DNA of 64,000 nucleotides. Source: Acidovorax sp. MR-S7 (lineage in GTDB: Bacteria; Pseudomonadota; Gammaproteobacteria; Burkholderiales; Burkholderiaceae_C). The translations under genes and the position numbers were made by a program. The notes beneath the pieces are model-generated. The model ran no database searches and had not been told where the DNA came from. It saw only the letters and a program-made list of their open reading frames with translations. This document shows, one piece after another, positions 17,650 to 26,202 of this stretch (positions are counted from its first letter, which is position 1; the number at the start of each line of letters is the position of its first letter). The stretch spans positions 1 through 64,000 of the forward strand of contig NZ_DF238933.1 in the NCBI RefSeq assembly GCF_000400995.2, read 5' to 3'.

Positions 17650-18972
17650 ATGATCCCTTCCCTTGGCTCGACCGAGAGCGCCACCCTCGCCCGCCAGGCG
17701 GACCTGGCCCGGGCCCGGCGGCTGGCCCTGGGCCTGCTGCTGCTGTTCGCCGCCCTCTTCATCGCCAGCACCATTGCGCCGCGCAGCCTGTGGTCCGACG
17801 CCATCAAGGCCGTGGCCGAGGCCGCGATGGTCGGCGCGCTGGCCGACTGGTTCGCCGTGTCGGCGCTGTTCCGGCGCGTGCCGCTGCCGCTGGTGCAGCG
17901 GCACACGGACATCATCGCGCGCAACAAGGACCGCATCGGCGGCAACCTCGCGGCCTTCGTGCGCGACGAGTTCCTGGATGCGCCCGCGCTCGTCTCCATG
18001 ATTCGCCGCCACAACCCGGCCGGCATGCTGGCGCAGTGGCTCAGCGCGCCGGCCAACGCCGGCCTGCTGGGGCGGCAGGTGGCGCGCCTGGGACTGATGG
18101 CGCTGGAGACGGCGGAGGACGCCAAGATCCAGGCTTTCCTCGCGCAGTCGGCGCGCGCGCTGGTGGCGCGGCTGGACCTGTCGCGCTCCATGTCCGCGGC
18201 GATCTCGGCGCTCACCCATGAAGGGCGCCACCAGGCGCTGCTGGACGACGTGCTGGCGCGCGTGGGCGGCATGGTGCGCACGCCGCAGGCGCGCGCCTTC
18301 GTCGCCGACACGCTGGTGCAGTGGATCCGGCGCGAGCATCCGCTCAAGCAGAAGGTGCTGCCCACCGACTGGCTCTCGGGCAAGGGCGCGGCGGCCATCA
18401 CCCATGCGGTGGACACGCTGCTCAAGGCCGTGGCCGAGGACCCGCAGCACGAGCTGCGCGAGGCGCTGGACGGCGCGCTGCAGCGCCTGGCGGCCCGTCT
18501 GCAGGACGACCCCGAATGGACGCGGCGCGGCGAGGAGCTGCGCGACTACCTGCAGAACGACGAAGTGCTGGGCCGCTACGTGAGCGGCCTCTGGGCGGAC
18601 CTGCGCGGCAAGCTGCGCGCCGACCTGGACAACCCCGACTCCGTGGTCGCGCGCCGCGCGGCGGAGCTGGGCCAGTGGCTGGGCATGTCGCTCGCGGGCG
18701 ATGCGGCGCTGCGCATCCGCCTGAACGTGCAGCTGGAGCTGTGGGTGGCCACGCTGGCGCCCGACGTGGCGCAGTCCGTGGCCACGCACATCAGCGACAC
18801 GGTGCGCCGCTGGGACGCGCGCGAGCTCTCGCGCCTGGTGGAGCTGCACATCGGCCGCGACCTGCAGTACATCCGCATCAACGGCACGCTGGTGGGCGGG
18901 CTGATCGGGCTGGTGCTGTTCTCGGTGTCGCACGCGGGCGCGCTGTGGAACGCGCTGCGCACTATGAATTGA
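17650..18972 (+). CDS. DUF445 family membrane-anchored protein (YjiN-like)
   Basis: A 440-residue member of DUF445, a widespread family of unknown function. One membrane helix lies near the N-terminus (about 25-44) and another near the C-terminus (about 412-430). A long, mostly helical region lies between them, suggesting a protein anchored at both ends. The conserved family segment AEAAMVGALADWFAVSALFRRVPLPLVQRHT follows the first helix. ATG 17650 was preferred to a TTG two codons earlier. The last codons ATG-AAT-TGA run directly into a copy of the interspersed repeat. Confidence 0.82.
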   Translation: MIPSLGSTESATLARQADLARARRLALGLLLLFAALFIASTIAPRSLWSDAIKAVAEAAMVGALADWFAVSALFRRVPLPLVQRHTDIIARNKDRIGGNLAAFVRDEFLDAPALVSMIRRHNPAGMLAQWLSAPANAGLLGRQVARLGLMALETAEDAKIQAFLAQSARALVARLDLSRSMSAAISALTHEGRHQALLDDVLARVGGMVRTPQARAFVADTLVQWIRREHPLKQKVLPTDWLSGKGAAAITHAVDTLLKAVAEDPQHELREALDGALQRLAARLQDDPEWTRRGEELRDYLQNDEVLGRYVSGLWADLRGKLRADLDNPDSVVARRAAELGQWLGMSLAGDAALRIRLNVQLELWVATLAPDVAQSVATHISDTVRRWDARELSRLVELHIGRDLQYIRINGTLVGGLIGLVLFSVSHAGALWNALRTMN

Positions 18973-19021
18973 ATAGCTGCCAGCGCTTAATGGATAAGCG
19001 CTAGAGGCCGATTGGGCTTTA
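18967..19021 (+). repeat. Interspersed repeat copy 2 (fills the DUF445/glcD convergent gap)
   Basis: Reads GAATAGCTGCCAGCGCTT, 7 nt, AAGCGCTAGAGGCC, GATTGGGCTTTAG. The left edge overlaps the TGA stop of the DUF445 gene (18970-18972) and the right edge holds the TAA stop of glcD (complement of 19019-19021), so the repeat makes up the whole intergenic space. Its AGCGCTT/AAGCGCT stem could serve both convergent transcripts. Confidence 0.85.
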
Positions 19022-20503
19022 GAAGCGTGGCAGGTCCGGGTGGCTGATCTGCCCGCCGCGCACCAGCATCTTTCCGTATTCGGCGCAGCGGTTGAGCGTG
19101 GGAATCACCTTGCCGGGGTTGAGCAGACCGGCCGGGTCGAACGCGTGCTTCAGGGCGATCATCTGCGCGTTCTCCTCGGTGGTGAACTGGGTGCACATGC
19201 TGTTGAGCTTCTCCACGCCCACGCCGTGCTCGCCCGTCACCGTGCCGCCCATCCGCACGCTGGTCTCCAGGATGTCGGCGCCGAAGAGTTCGCAGCGGTG
19301 CAACTCGTCGGGGTCGTTGGCATCGAACAGGATCAGCGGGTGCAGGTTGCCGTCGCCCGCGTGGAACACGTTGCAGCAGCGCAGGCGGTACTTCTTCTCC
19401 ATCTCCTGGATGGCGAGCAGGATGTCGGCCAGGCGCTTGCGCGGGATGGTGGAGTCCATGCACATGTAGTCGGGGCTGATGCGGCCGCTGGCGGGGAAGG
19501 CGTTCTTGCGGCCGCTCCAGAAGCGCATGCGCTCCTCCTCGCTCTCGCTCACGCTGATGGCGGTGGCGCCCGCGCCGCGCAGCACCTCGCTCATGCGGGC
19601 GATTTCCTCCTCCACCTCCTCGGGCGTGCCGTCGGATTCGCACAGCAGGATGGCCTCGGCCGTCAGGTCGTAGCCGGCCTTCACGAAGTCCTCGACGGCG
19701 GCGGTCATGGGCTTGTCCATCATCTCCAGCCCGGCGGGGATGATGCCGGCGGCGATCACGGCGGCCACCGCGTCGCCGGCTTTGCGCACGTCGTCGAAGC
19801 TGGCCATGATGCAGCGCGCGAGCTGCGGCTTGGGCACCAGCTTGACGGTGACTTCCAGCGCCACGGCCAGCATGCCCTCGCTGCCGATCACGGCGGCCAG
19901 CAGGTCGTAGCCGGGCGCGTCCAGCGCCTCGCTGCCGAAGGTGACGGGCTCGCCCTCCATGGTGAAGCCGCGCACGCGCAGCACGTTGTGCACCGTCAGG
20001 CCGTATTTCAGGCAGTGCACGCCGCCGGAGTTCTCGGCCACGTTGCCGCCGATGGTGCAGGCGATCTGGCTGCTGGGGTCGGGCGCGTAGTAGAGGCCGT
20101 GGGGCGCGGCCGCCTCGCTGATGGCGAGGTTGCGCACGCCGCACTGCACGCGCGCGGTGCGGCTCACGGGGTCGACCGAGAGGATGCGATTGAATTTGGC
20201 CAGCGACAGCGTCACGCCCATCGCATGCGGCATGGCCCCGCCCGACAGGCCCGTGCCCGCGCCGCGCGCGACCACGGGCACCTGCAGGCGGTGGCAGGCC
20301 TTGAGCACGGCCTGTACCTCCTCCTCGGTCTCCGGCAGGCAGACGACCAGCGGGCGCTGGCGGTAGGCGGTGAGGCCGTCGCACTCGTAGGGCGTGGTGT
20401 CCTCGCTCTGCCAGAGCAGCGCGTGCTGCGGCACGCAGGCCGAGAGGGCCTGCACGACTTCGGACTGGCGCTGGGCGCGCTCGGTGGGTGTGGGGCTGGA
20501 CAT
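19019..20503 (-). CDS. glcD: FAD-linked oxidase, glycolate oxidase subunit GlcD-like
   Basis: A 494-residue flavoprotein of the FAD-linked oxidase (PCMH) family. It has the FAD-binding segment VVARGAGTGLSGGAMP (about 75-90) and IGGNVAENSGG at about 150-160. A C-terminal domain contains NVFHAGDGNLHPLILFD and VGVEKLN. GlcD with GlcE and GlcF oxidises glycolate to glyoxylate; close relatives oxidise D-lactate or 2-hydroxyglutarate. No glcE or glcF is next to it here, so either the partners lie elsewhere or this is a stand-alone relative. It is convergent with the DUF445 gene through repeat copy 2. Confidence 0.85.
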   Translation of the reverse strand: MSSPTPTERAQRQSEVVQALSACVPQHALLWQSEDTTPYECDGLTAYRQRPLVVCLPETEEEVQAVLKACHRLQVPVVARGAGTGLSGGAMPHAMGVTLSLAKFNRILSVDPVSRTARVQCGVRNLAISEAAAPHGLYYAPDPSSQIACTIGGNVAENSGGVHCLKYGLTVHNVLRVRGFTMEGEPVTFGSEALDAPGYDLLAAVIGSEGMLAVALEVTVKLVPKPQLARCIMASFDDVRKAGDAVAAVIAAGIIPAGLEMMDKPMTAAVEDFVKAGYDLTAEAILLCESDGTPEEVEEEIARMSEVLRGAGATAISVSESEEERMRFWSGRKNAFPASGRISPDYMCMDSTIPRKRLADILLAIQEMEKKYRLRCCNVFHAGDGNLHPLILFDANDPDELHRCELFGADILETSVRMGGTVTGEHGVGVEKLNSMCTQFTTEENAQMIALKHAFDPAGLLNPGKVIPTLNRCAEYGKMLVRGGQISHPDLPRF

Positions 20504-20559
20504 CCCGCCACTGTAGGCGATGGCGGGCGCGGGGGCTTTGAGTTTTCTTGCAGGCGGCC

Positions 20560-20586
20560 GTGAAGCAGGTTGTGCGAATGCTTCAC
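20560..20586. promoter_or_regulatory. Inverted repeat GTGAAGCA-N11-TGCTTCAC upstream of glcD
   Basis: Exact 8-bp arms separated by 11 bases lie 57 bases upstream of the glcD start and immediately beside repeat copy 3. The geometry suits either an operator for a dimeric regulator or an RNA hairpin. No T tract follows on either strand, which argues against an intrinsic terminator. Confidence 0.35.
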
Positions 20587-20642
20587 TATTGATAGCTGCT
20601 TGCGCTTTCCAGATAAGCGCTGGATGCCGATTCGGCTTGTAT
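20586..20642 (+). repeat. Interspersed repeat copy 3 (LysR-glcD gap)
   Basis: Reads TGATAGCTGCTTGCGCTT, 7 nt, AAGCGCTGGATGCC, GATTCGGCTTGTA. Spacer and first half are identical to copy 1. It lies between the stop of the leftward LysR gene (20645) and the glcD promoter region. Confidence 0.85.
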
Positions 20643-20644
20643 TC

Positions 20645-21541
20645 TCAGGCCATGGAGCGGCGCAGCCACTCGGCGAACGCGGCGCACTCCCAGCGGTCCA
20701 TGGTGCCGGTGCGCCAGCACAGGTAGTGCGCGTGCGGGCTGGGCGCCTCGGTGTCGAACAGGCGCACCAGCGTGCCCTGGTCCAGCCAGGGCGCTCCGAG
20801 CTTGAGGCGCACCAGCGCCACGCCCATGCCGGCGGCGGCCGCGTCGCACATCAGGCCGATGTCGTTGAACTGCGAGCCCTCGGCGGGCGCGGGCCAGTCC
20901 AGGCCGCAGGCGTCGAACCAGCTGCGCCAGGGCTCCAGCGGGCTGCGCAGCAGGGGCACGTCCTGCAGGTCCTCCGGGCGCTCGAAGGGGCCGTGCTCGC
21001 GCACGAAGCCGGGCGAGGCCAGGGGCGTGACCACGTCGCGCGCGATCTCCACGTGCTCCATGTCGGCGTAGTGGCCAGGGCCGAAGCGCACCACGAGGTC
21101 GGCGTCCTCGGCCACCACGTCCAGCAGCGGGATGGAGACCTGCAGGGCCAGGTCGATCTCGGGGTAGGCTTCGGTGAACTGGCGCAGCCGCGGGATGAGG
21201 ATGGCGCGCGCGAACGTGGGGGTGACGGCGATCTTCAGCCGCCGCTTGCCCGGCGCGCCGGCCGCGCCGGGGAAGCGCTGCAGCGCGGTGAGGCCCTCGC
21301 GCACGTGGGCCAGGTAGGCGCTGCCGTCGGTGGTGAGGGAGAAGTCCGCGCGGCCGAACAGGCGCGTGCCCAGGATCTGCTCGAGCTGCTTGACGCGGTG
21401 GCTCACGGCGCTGGGCGTGACGCACAGCTCGTCGGCCGTCTGCGTCACGCTGCGCAGGCGCGCCAGCGCCTCGAAGGTCAGCAGGCACTGGATGGGCGGG
21501 ATGCGCCGCAGTCCAGCCATGTCCAGTGCGGGCGGGGCCAT
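20645..21541 (-). CDS. LysR-family transcriptional regulator (GcvA-like)
   Basis: A 298-residue LysR regulator with DNA-binding helix-turn-helix at about 15-75 (IQCLLTFEALARLRSVTQTADEL, CVTPSAVSHRVKQLEQILG). The effector domain contains FNDIGLMCDAAAAGMGVAL, a segment typical of GcvA/AmpR-type members. It starts 7 bases after the purU stop on the same strand, so it may be co-transcribed with purU. A one-carbon or glycine-related signal would fit GcvA homology but is not shown. An alternative ATG seven codons in (MAGLRR) is equally possible. Confidence 0.87.
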   Translation of the reverse strand: MAPPALDMAGLRRIPPIQCLLTFEALARLRSVTQTADELCVTPSAVSHRVKQLEQILGTRLFGRADFSLTTDGSAYLAHVREGLTALQRFPGAAGAPGKRRLKIAVTPTFARAILIPRLRQFTEAYPEIDLALQVSIPLLDVVAEDADLVVRFGPGHYADMEHVEIARDVVTPLASPGFVREHGPFERPEDLQDVPLLRSPLEPWRSWFDACGLDWPAPAEGSQFNDIGLMCDAAAAGMGVALVRLKLGAPWLDQGTLVRLFDTEAPSPHAHYLCWRTGTMDRWECAAFAEWLRRSMA

Positions 21542-21548
21542 GGTGCGC

Positions 21549-22406
21549 TCAGCGGAAGACGACGGTCTTGTGGCCGTTGAGCAGCACGCGGTGCTCGCTG
21601 TGCCATTTCACGGCGCGGGCCAGCACCAGGCTTTCGGTGTCGCGGCCGCGGGCGGTGAGGTCTTCGACGGTGTCGGTATGGTCCGCCCTTGTAACATCTT
21701 GTTCGATAATCGGACCTTCGTCGAGGTCGGCCGTGACGTAGTGCGCGGTGGCGCCGATCAGCTTCACGCCGCGGTCGTGGGCCTGGTAGTAGGGCTTGGC
21801 GCCCTTGAAGCTGGGCAGGAAGCTGTGGTGGATGTTGATCGCGCGGCCGGCCAGCTTGGTGCACAGGTCGTTCGACAGCACCTGCATGTAGCGCGCCAGC
21901 ACCACCAGCTCCGCCCCCTCGCTTTGGATGATCTCGTATTGCCGGGCCTCGGCCTGGGCCTTGGTGGCGGCCGTGACGGGGATGTGGTGGAACGGAATGT
22001 TGTAGCTGGCCGCGAGCTGGTAGAAATCGCGGTGGTTGCTGACGATGGCGCGGATGTCGATGGGCAGCAGGCCGCTTTTCCAGCGGAACAGCAGGTCGTT
22101 GAGGCAGTGGCCCTCGCGGCTGACCATCAGCACGGTCTTCATGGCCTCGCTGGCCGCGTGCAGGCTGCAGCGCATGGCGTGCGTCTCGGCGAAGGCGGCC
22201 AAGGCGCCCTTGAGGGCCTCGCCGTCGGCACCGGAGGCGCCGGCCAGCGCGAACTGCACGCGCATGAAGAACAGGCCCGTGCCGTGGTCGTTGTACTGGG
22301 CGGCTTCCTCGATGTTGCCGCCATGCTCCAGCAGAAAGCCCGTGACGGCGTGCACCAGCCCGAGCCGGTCGGGGCAGGACAGAGTCAGGATGTAAGAATG
22401 GGTCAT
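21549..22406 (-). CDS. purU: Formyltetrahydrofolate deformylase PurU
   Basis: PurU hydrolyses 10-formyl-tetrahydrofolate to formate and tetrahydrofolate, balancing one-carbon pools and supplying formate for PurT. The 285-residue protein has an N-terminal ACT domain (about 3-80), SYILTLSCPDRLGLVHAVTGFL at the start. A formyltransferase domain follows with the catalytic Asn and His in AINIHHSFLPSFKGAKPY and the Asp in TADLDEGPIIEQD. The start at 22404-22406 gives the canonical N-terminus MTHSYIL; the longer frame has no homology. It is divergent from the PAS-GGDEF-EAL gene by only 35 bases. Confidence 0.95.
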   Translation of the reverse strand: MTHSYILTLSCPDRLGLVHAVTGFLLEHGGNIEEAAQYNDHGTGLFFMRVQFALAGASGADGEALKGALAAFAETHAMRCSLHAASEAMKTVLMVSREGHCLNDLLFRWKSGLLPIDIRAIVSNHRDFYQLAASYNIPFHHIPVTAATKAQAEARQYEIIQSEGAELVVLARYMQVLSNDLCTKLAGRAINIHHSFLPSFKGAKPYYQAHDRGVKLIGATAHYVTADLDEGPIIEQDVTRADHTDTVEDLTARGRDTESLVLARAVKWHSEHRVLLNGHKTVVFR

Positions 22407-22441
22407 ATGCCGCGATTGTCGCAGCCCGGGGTGAGGTATTG

Positions 22442-25108
22442 ATGGAGGAAACAAGCACAGGCAAGGCATCGAGGATCACGCCCGGCTGGGGCATGGTCCT
22501 CTACCTGGCCCTGGGCGTGGCCTGGGTGTTCGTGGGCGACGCGCTGCTCGCCGCCTTCGCCGACGACCCGCGCAGCCTCACGCGCTACCAGACCTGGAAA
22601 GGCTGGGCCTACGTGCTGTTCACCGGCCTGCTGGCCTGGTGGCTGCTGCGGCGCATGCACAGCGCCGACCGCCGGCGCGGGGCGCTGGAGCGCGACGTGG
22701 GGCGCATTGGGCGCTATGCGTCCGCCGGCGTCGCACGCGTGGCCCTGGACGGGCGCGTGCTCTGGGCCGACGAGCGCCTGTGCGGCTGGCTGGGCATGTC
22801 GCGGCAGGAGGCGGGCCGGCATGTGTTCTCCGCGCTGGTGCCGCCCTCCGACATGGGCTGGGCCATGGCCCAGCTGGAGCGACTGCGCAGCGGCCAGATC
22901 GACCACTACCAGGACAAGCGCCTGTGCCGCCCGGCGGACGGCCGCCCCGCCGTGCCCGTGCTGTGCACCGTGAGCCATGTGCCCGCCGCGGACGGCGAAC
23001 CCGAGCAGTTGGTGTGCGTGCTGCAGGACATCGGCGAGGCCGAGGCCGCCCGCGCGGCGCTGGAGCGCAGCGAGACGCGCCTGCGCCTGGCGCTGGACGG
23101 TAGCGGCAGCGGCATGTGGGACTGGGACATGGCGCAGTCCCAGGCCACGTATTCGCAAGGGGTGGTGCGCATGCTGCGCTACGACGGCGAGCGGCTGGGC
23201 GCCAGCGTCAACCTGCTGGAGCGCCTGCACCCCGAGGATACGGTGCGTGTGCGCCAGTCGGTCCTGCGGACGCTCTGTGCGGACCGTCCGTTCCAGGAAA
23301 CGGCGCGCCTGCAGTGCTTCGACGGCACCTACCGCTGGTTTCATGCGCGGGGCATGCGCCACATGGGCGCCGACGGGCGGCCCGAGCGCTTCTCGGGCAT
23401 CCTGACCGACCTCACGGCCGAGCGCCAGGCGCAGCAGCGCCAGCGGCTGGCGGCCACCGTGGTGGACAACACCATCGAGGGCGTGGTGGTCACCGATGCG
23501 CACAGCCGCATCCTCTCGGTCAACGCGGCGTTCACGCGCCTCATGGGCTACACCGAGGCCGAGCTGCTGGGCAAGACGCCGCGCGTCTTCAAGTCCGGGC
23601 GCCACGACCGCGCGTTCTACGAGGCCCTGTGGGAAAGCCTGCGCGGCACCGGCCACTGGCGCGGCGAGATCTGGAACCGGCGCAAGAACGGCGAGATCTT
23701 CCCCGAGCGCATGTCGCTGTCGGCCGTGCACGACGCGGTGGGCCAGGTCACGCACTACGTGTGCATGTTCAGCGACATCTCCGAGGAGAAGGCGCAGCGC
23801 GAGCGGCTGGAGTTCCTCGCCCACTGCGACCCGCTCACGGGCATCGCCAACCGCGCCCACTTCGGCGAGCTGCTGGCCGAGGCCGTGCGGGAGGCCGGCG
23901 ACCGCGGCGAGCGCCTGGCCGTGCTGCAGCTCAACCTGGACCGCTTCAAGGACGTGAACGGCAGCTACGGCCACGCCGTGGGCGACGAGGTGCTCAAGCA
24001 CATCGCGCGGCAGATGCAGGAGGCCCTGCGCCCCGGCGACCTGCTGGGGCGCATGGCGGGCGACGAGCTGGCCGTGCTCGCGCGCGCGCTGCAGCGGCCC
24101 GAGGACGCGGGCGCCTACGCGCGCGAACTCATCGCCGCCGTGGCGCGGCCCTGGCGCTCGCCCGAGGGGCTGGCCGTGGTGGCCAGCGCCAGCGTGGGCA
24201 TCTGCCTGTTCCCCGACCACATGCGCACCGCGCAGACGCTGCAGCAAGGCGCGCACGCGGCCGTCTACGGCGCCAAGGCCCTGGGGCGCGGCGCATGGTG
24301 CTTCTTCGACGAGGGCATGACCCAGGCCGCCCACGAGCGGCTGGCGATGGAGGCGCGGCTGCGCATGGCGCTGCGCGAGCCGGGGCAGCTGCAGGTGTAC
24401 TACCAGCCGCAGGTGGACATCGCCAGCGGCCGCATCGTCGGTGCGGAGGCGCTGGTGCGCTGGTTCGAGCCCGGCAGCGGCCGGGCCGTCTCGCCGGCGC
24501 AGTTCATCCCCGTGGCGGAAAGCTCGGGCCTCATCGGCCCGCTGGGCGAATGGGTGCTGGCCCAGGTCTGCCTGCAGGGCCGGCAGTGGCGCGCCGAAGG
24601 GCTGCCGCCGCTGACGCTGGCGGTGAACATCTCGCAGCACCAGTTCCACCTGACGGACCTGAGCGGCAGCGTGGCCGCCGCACTGGAAGTCTCCGGCTAC
24701 CCGCCGCAGGCGCTGGAGCTGGAGATCACCGAATCGGCGCTGGCCGCCCGCCCGGAGGAGGCGCGGCAGGTGCTGCAGCGCCTGCGCGCGCAGGGCCTGC
24801 GCATCGCGGTGGACGACTTCGGCACTGGTTACTCGTCGCTGGCGCACCTCAAGCGCTTTCCCATCGACGTGCTCAAGATCGACCAGGGCTTCATCCGCGA
24901 CATCCCGCGCAGCGCTGACGACATGGCCATCAGCGCGGCCATCATCGCCATGGGCCGCAGCCTGGGGCTGTCGGTGCTGGCCGAAGGGGTGGAGACGGCC
25001 GAGCAGCTTGCCTTCCTGCGCGAGCGGGGGTGCGACGCGTTCCAGGGCTACCTGTGCAGCCGTCCCCTGCCGCCGCAGGAATTCGCGGCGCTGCTGCGGG
25101 CGCGCTAG
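22442..25108 (+). CDS. Membrane PAS-GGDEF-EAL protein, probable c-di-GMP phosphodiesterase
   Basis: An 888-residue signalling protein. Two N-terminal hydrophobic segments (about 16-38 and 52-68) are followed by three PAS/PAC regions (about 85-200, 205-325, 330-450). A GGDEF domain (about 455-625) and an EAL domain (about 640-885) complete it. The GGDEF motif is degenerate: RMAGDELAV replaces RxGGDEF, so cyclase activity is doubtful. The EAL site looks intact: EALVRW, NIS, ELEITESAL, DDFGTGYSSL, KIDQGFI, EGVET. It is therefore likely a PAS-controlled phosphodiesterase in which GGDEF may be a GTP-sensing module. The type IV pilus genes in this window are possible indirect targets. ATG 22442 is preferred to TTG 22439. 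Confidence 0.88.
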   Translation: MEETSTGKASRITPGWGMVLYLALGVAWVFVGDALLAAFADDPRSLTRYQTWKGWAYVLFTGLLAWWLLRRMHSADRRRGALERDVGRIGRYASAGVARVALDGRVLWADERLCGWLGMSRQEAGRHVFSALVPPSDMGWAMAQLERLRSGQIDHYQDKRLCRPADGRPAVPVLCTVSHVPAADGEPEQLVCVLQDIGEAEAARAALERSETRLRLALDGSGSGMWDWDMAQSQATYSQGVVRMLRYDGERLGASVNLLERLHPEDTVRVRQSVLRTLCADRPFQETARLQCFDGTYRWFHARGMRHMGADGRPERFSGILTDLTAERQAQQRQRLAATVVDNTIEGVVVTDAHSRILSVNAAFTRLMGYTEAELLGKTPRVFKSGRHDRAFYEALWESLRGTGHWRGEIWNRRKNGEIFPERMSLSAVHDAVGQVTHYVCMFSDISEEKAQRERLEFLAHCDPLTGIANRAHFGELLAEAVREAGDRGERLAVLQLNLDRFKDVNGSYGHAVGDEVLKHIARQMQEALRPGDLLGRMAGDELAVLARALQRPEDAGAYARELIAAVARPWRSPEGLAVVASASVGICLFPDHMRTAQTLQQGAHAAVYGAKALGRGAWCFFDEGMTQAAHERLAMEARLRMALREPGQLQVYYQPQVDIASGRIVGAEALVRWFEPGSGRAVSPAQFIPVAESSGLIGPLGEWVLAQVCLQGRQWRAEGLPPLTLAVNISQHQFHLTDLSGSVAAALEVSGYPPQALELEITESALAARPEEARQVLQRLRAQGLRIAVDDFGTGYSSLAHLKRFPIDVLKIDQGFIRDIPRSADDMAISAAIIAMGRSLGLSVLAEGVETAEQLAFLRERGCDAFQGYLCSRPLPPQEFAALLRAR

Positions 25109-25939
25109 CTACCGAGCGCCGGGCCAGCGCGCGCGCAGCTCGACACAGTGGTCGCGCGGCGGCAGCGCCGGCGTGAGGTGGATGTGGTCTGCTTCCAATT
25201 CGATAGCTGGCTGCGCTTTCCCCGCCTGCGCTATCGCCACTTTTTGCTTCATATCCGGCGGCAGCCAGGTCGGCACGCCCAGGCTGCGCTGCACGTGGCC
25301 GAGGCCCGCCACCAGCACCACCGTGTGCCCCGGCTGGCGCGCCTCGCGCAGGGCCTGGGCCATGCTGGCGTCGCGCGCCAACTGGATGCGGGCCATGGGC
25401 GCCAGCCGGTCCTCGGGCAGCAGTCCGCAGTGGCCCTCGGCGATGGCCGTGCGCTGGCGCTGCCATGCGGGCGGGGGCAAGTGCGTGTCGTAGCGCGTGT
25501 CCTGCATGGCCTCGCGCATGCGCGCACGCGGCAGGTTGCCGCCGCGCACCGGCACGCCGGCGGCGACGGCGGCCATCACCACGGGGCCGTACTGCGCCCA
25601 GGGCCAGGCCGCATCGTTCCAGTGCAGTGCGGCGCGCACCTCGGATTCGGCGGCGCCGGCCGGCAGGCCGTCGGTGCGGGTGCCCAGCTCCGCCATCTCC
25701 AGCACCAGCGCGGCCAGGCGGCCTTGTCCGGCCAGCCGGCGCACGGTGTCTTCCTGCCAGCGCTGGTGCTCGGACGCATCGTGCTGCTCGCCCAGCAGCA
25801 GCACGTCGGGCTGCGGCCAGCGGGCAAGCTGCGCCGGCCAATCCTGCGGCGCGGGCGGGGCGCTGGCGCAGCCCAGCAGGAGCAGCGCCGCGAGGCAGGC
25901 GGCAAGCCGCAGCGCCCGGGGAAGGGGAGACAGGAGCAT
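25109..25939 (-). CDS. ChaN-like (DUF399) lipoprotein carrying an in-frame repeat
   Basis: A 276-residue lipoprotein: hydrophobic signal ending in LLLLGC. The ChaN/Haem-binding-uptake family opening [20 protein letters not shown] follows, with EMAEL and [16 protein letters not shown] further on. ChaN of Campylobacter binds haem cofacially; whether this relative does is not known. Residues about 229-248 ([20 protein letters not shown]) are encoded by copy 4 of the interspersed repeat and interrupt the C-terminal part without breaking the frame. ATG 25937-25939 was preferred to a GTG six codons upstream. Its TAG stop abuts the TAG of the convergent EAL gene with no gap. Confidence 0.8.
   Translation of the reverse strand: MLLSPLPRALRLAACLAALLLLGCASAPPAPQDWPAQLARWPQPDVLLLGEQHDASEHQRWQEDTVRRLAGQGRLAALVLEMAELGTRTDGLPAGAAESEVRAALHWNDAAWPWAQYGPVVMAAVAAGVPVRGGNLPRARMREAMQDTRYDTHLPPPAWQRQRTAIAEGHCGLLPEDRLAPMARIQLARDASMAQALREARQPGHTVVLVAGLGHVQRSLGVPTWLPPDMKQKVAIAQAGKAQPAIELEADHIHLTPALPPRDHCVELRARWPGAR
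25194..25253 (+). repeat. Interspersed repeat copy 4 (inside the ChaN-like CDS)
   Basis: Reads TTCGATAGCTGGCTGCGCTT, 8 nt, then TGCGCTATCGCC and CTTTTTGCTTCATA. It keeps the GATAGCTG opening and GCGCTT half-stem but is more divergent in the second half than most copies. It is entirely within a coding sequence, antisense to its reading direction, and is translated in frame. Confidence 0.7.
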
Positions 25940-26056
25940 GCCCGCATGGTAGGGCACGGGCCGTGCGCGGTGGCTTGCGCAGGGTCATGGCCAGGGTGCA
26001 ACCGGATGTAAATGCGGGCTTTCGCGGGCTGGGCCGCGCGCGGCCGGAAGGGGCTG

Positions 26057-26147
26057 CTACAACAAATGTAGGAGCGGAGGCGGACAGTCCACAAGGTCTT
26101 GATGGCGATCCAGCCGCAGGCCCTCCGGGCGGTGTACAAACCCGGGT
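26057..26147 (+). promoter_or_regulatory. Predicted FNR/ANR-dependent promoter of nrdJ
   Basis: TTGAT-GGCG-ATCCA at 26099-26112 matches the FNR consensus TTGAT-N4-ATCAA at 9 of 10 positions. TACAAA at 26135-26140 is a plausible -10 box; it predicts a start near 26147, which places the FNR box centre at exactly -41.5, the class II position. Upstream, CTACA-N5-TGTAG (26057-26071) is a second inverted repeat that could bind another regulator. It does not fit the NrdR box, and no cobalamin-riboswitch B12 box is visible. The predicted 56-base leader holds a GCGCCGC/GCGGCGC hairpin. Confidence 0.5.
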
Positions 26148-26202
26148 TTGCGCCGCCGCTCGCGGCGCCCCCGACACCCCTTTCCCCCCGGAGCCTTCCG
26201 CC

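Noticed and set aside
22403-24847. A long open frame antisense to the PAS-GGDEF-EAL gene
   Set aside because: Shadow of a well-supported coding region; composition dominated by Arg, His, Ala and Gln with no recognisable domain.
25958-26202. Cobalamin riboswitch upstream of nrdJ
   Set aside because: The gene product needs B12, but I see no B12 box or the multi-helix layout. The region is better explained by an FNR-type promoter.
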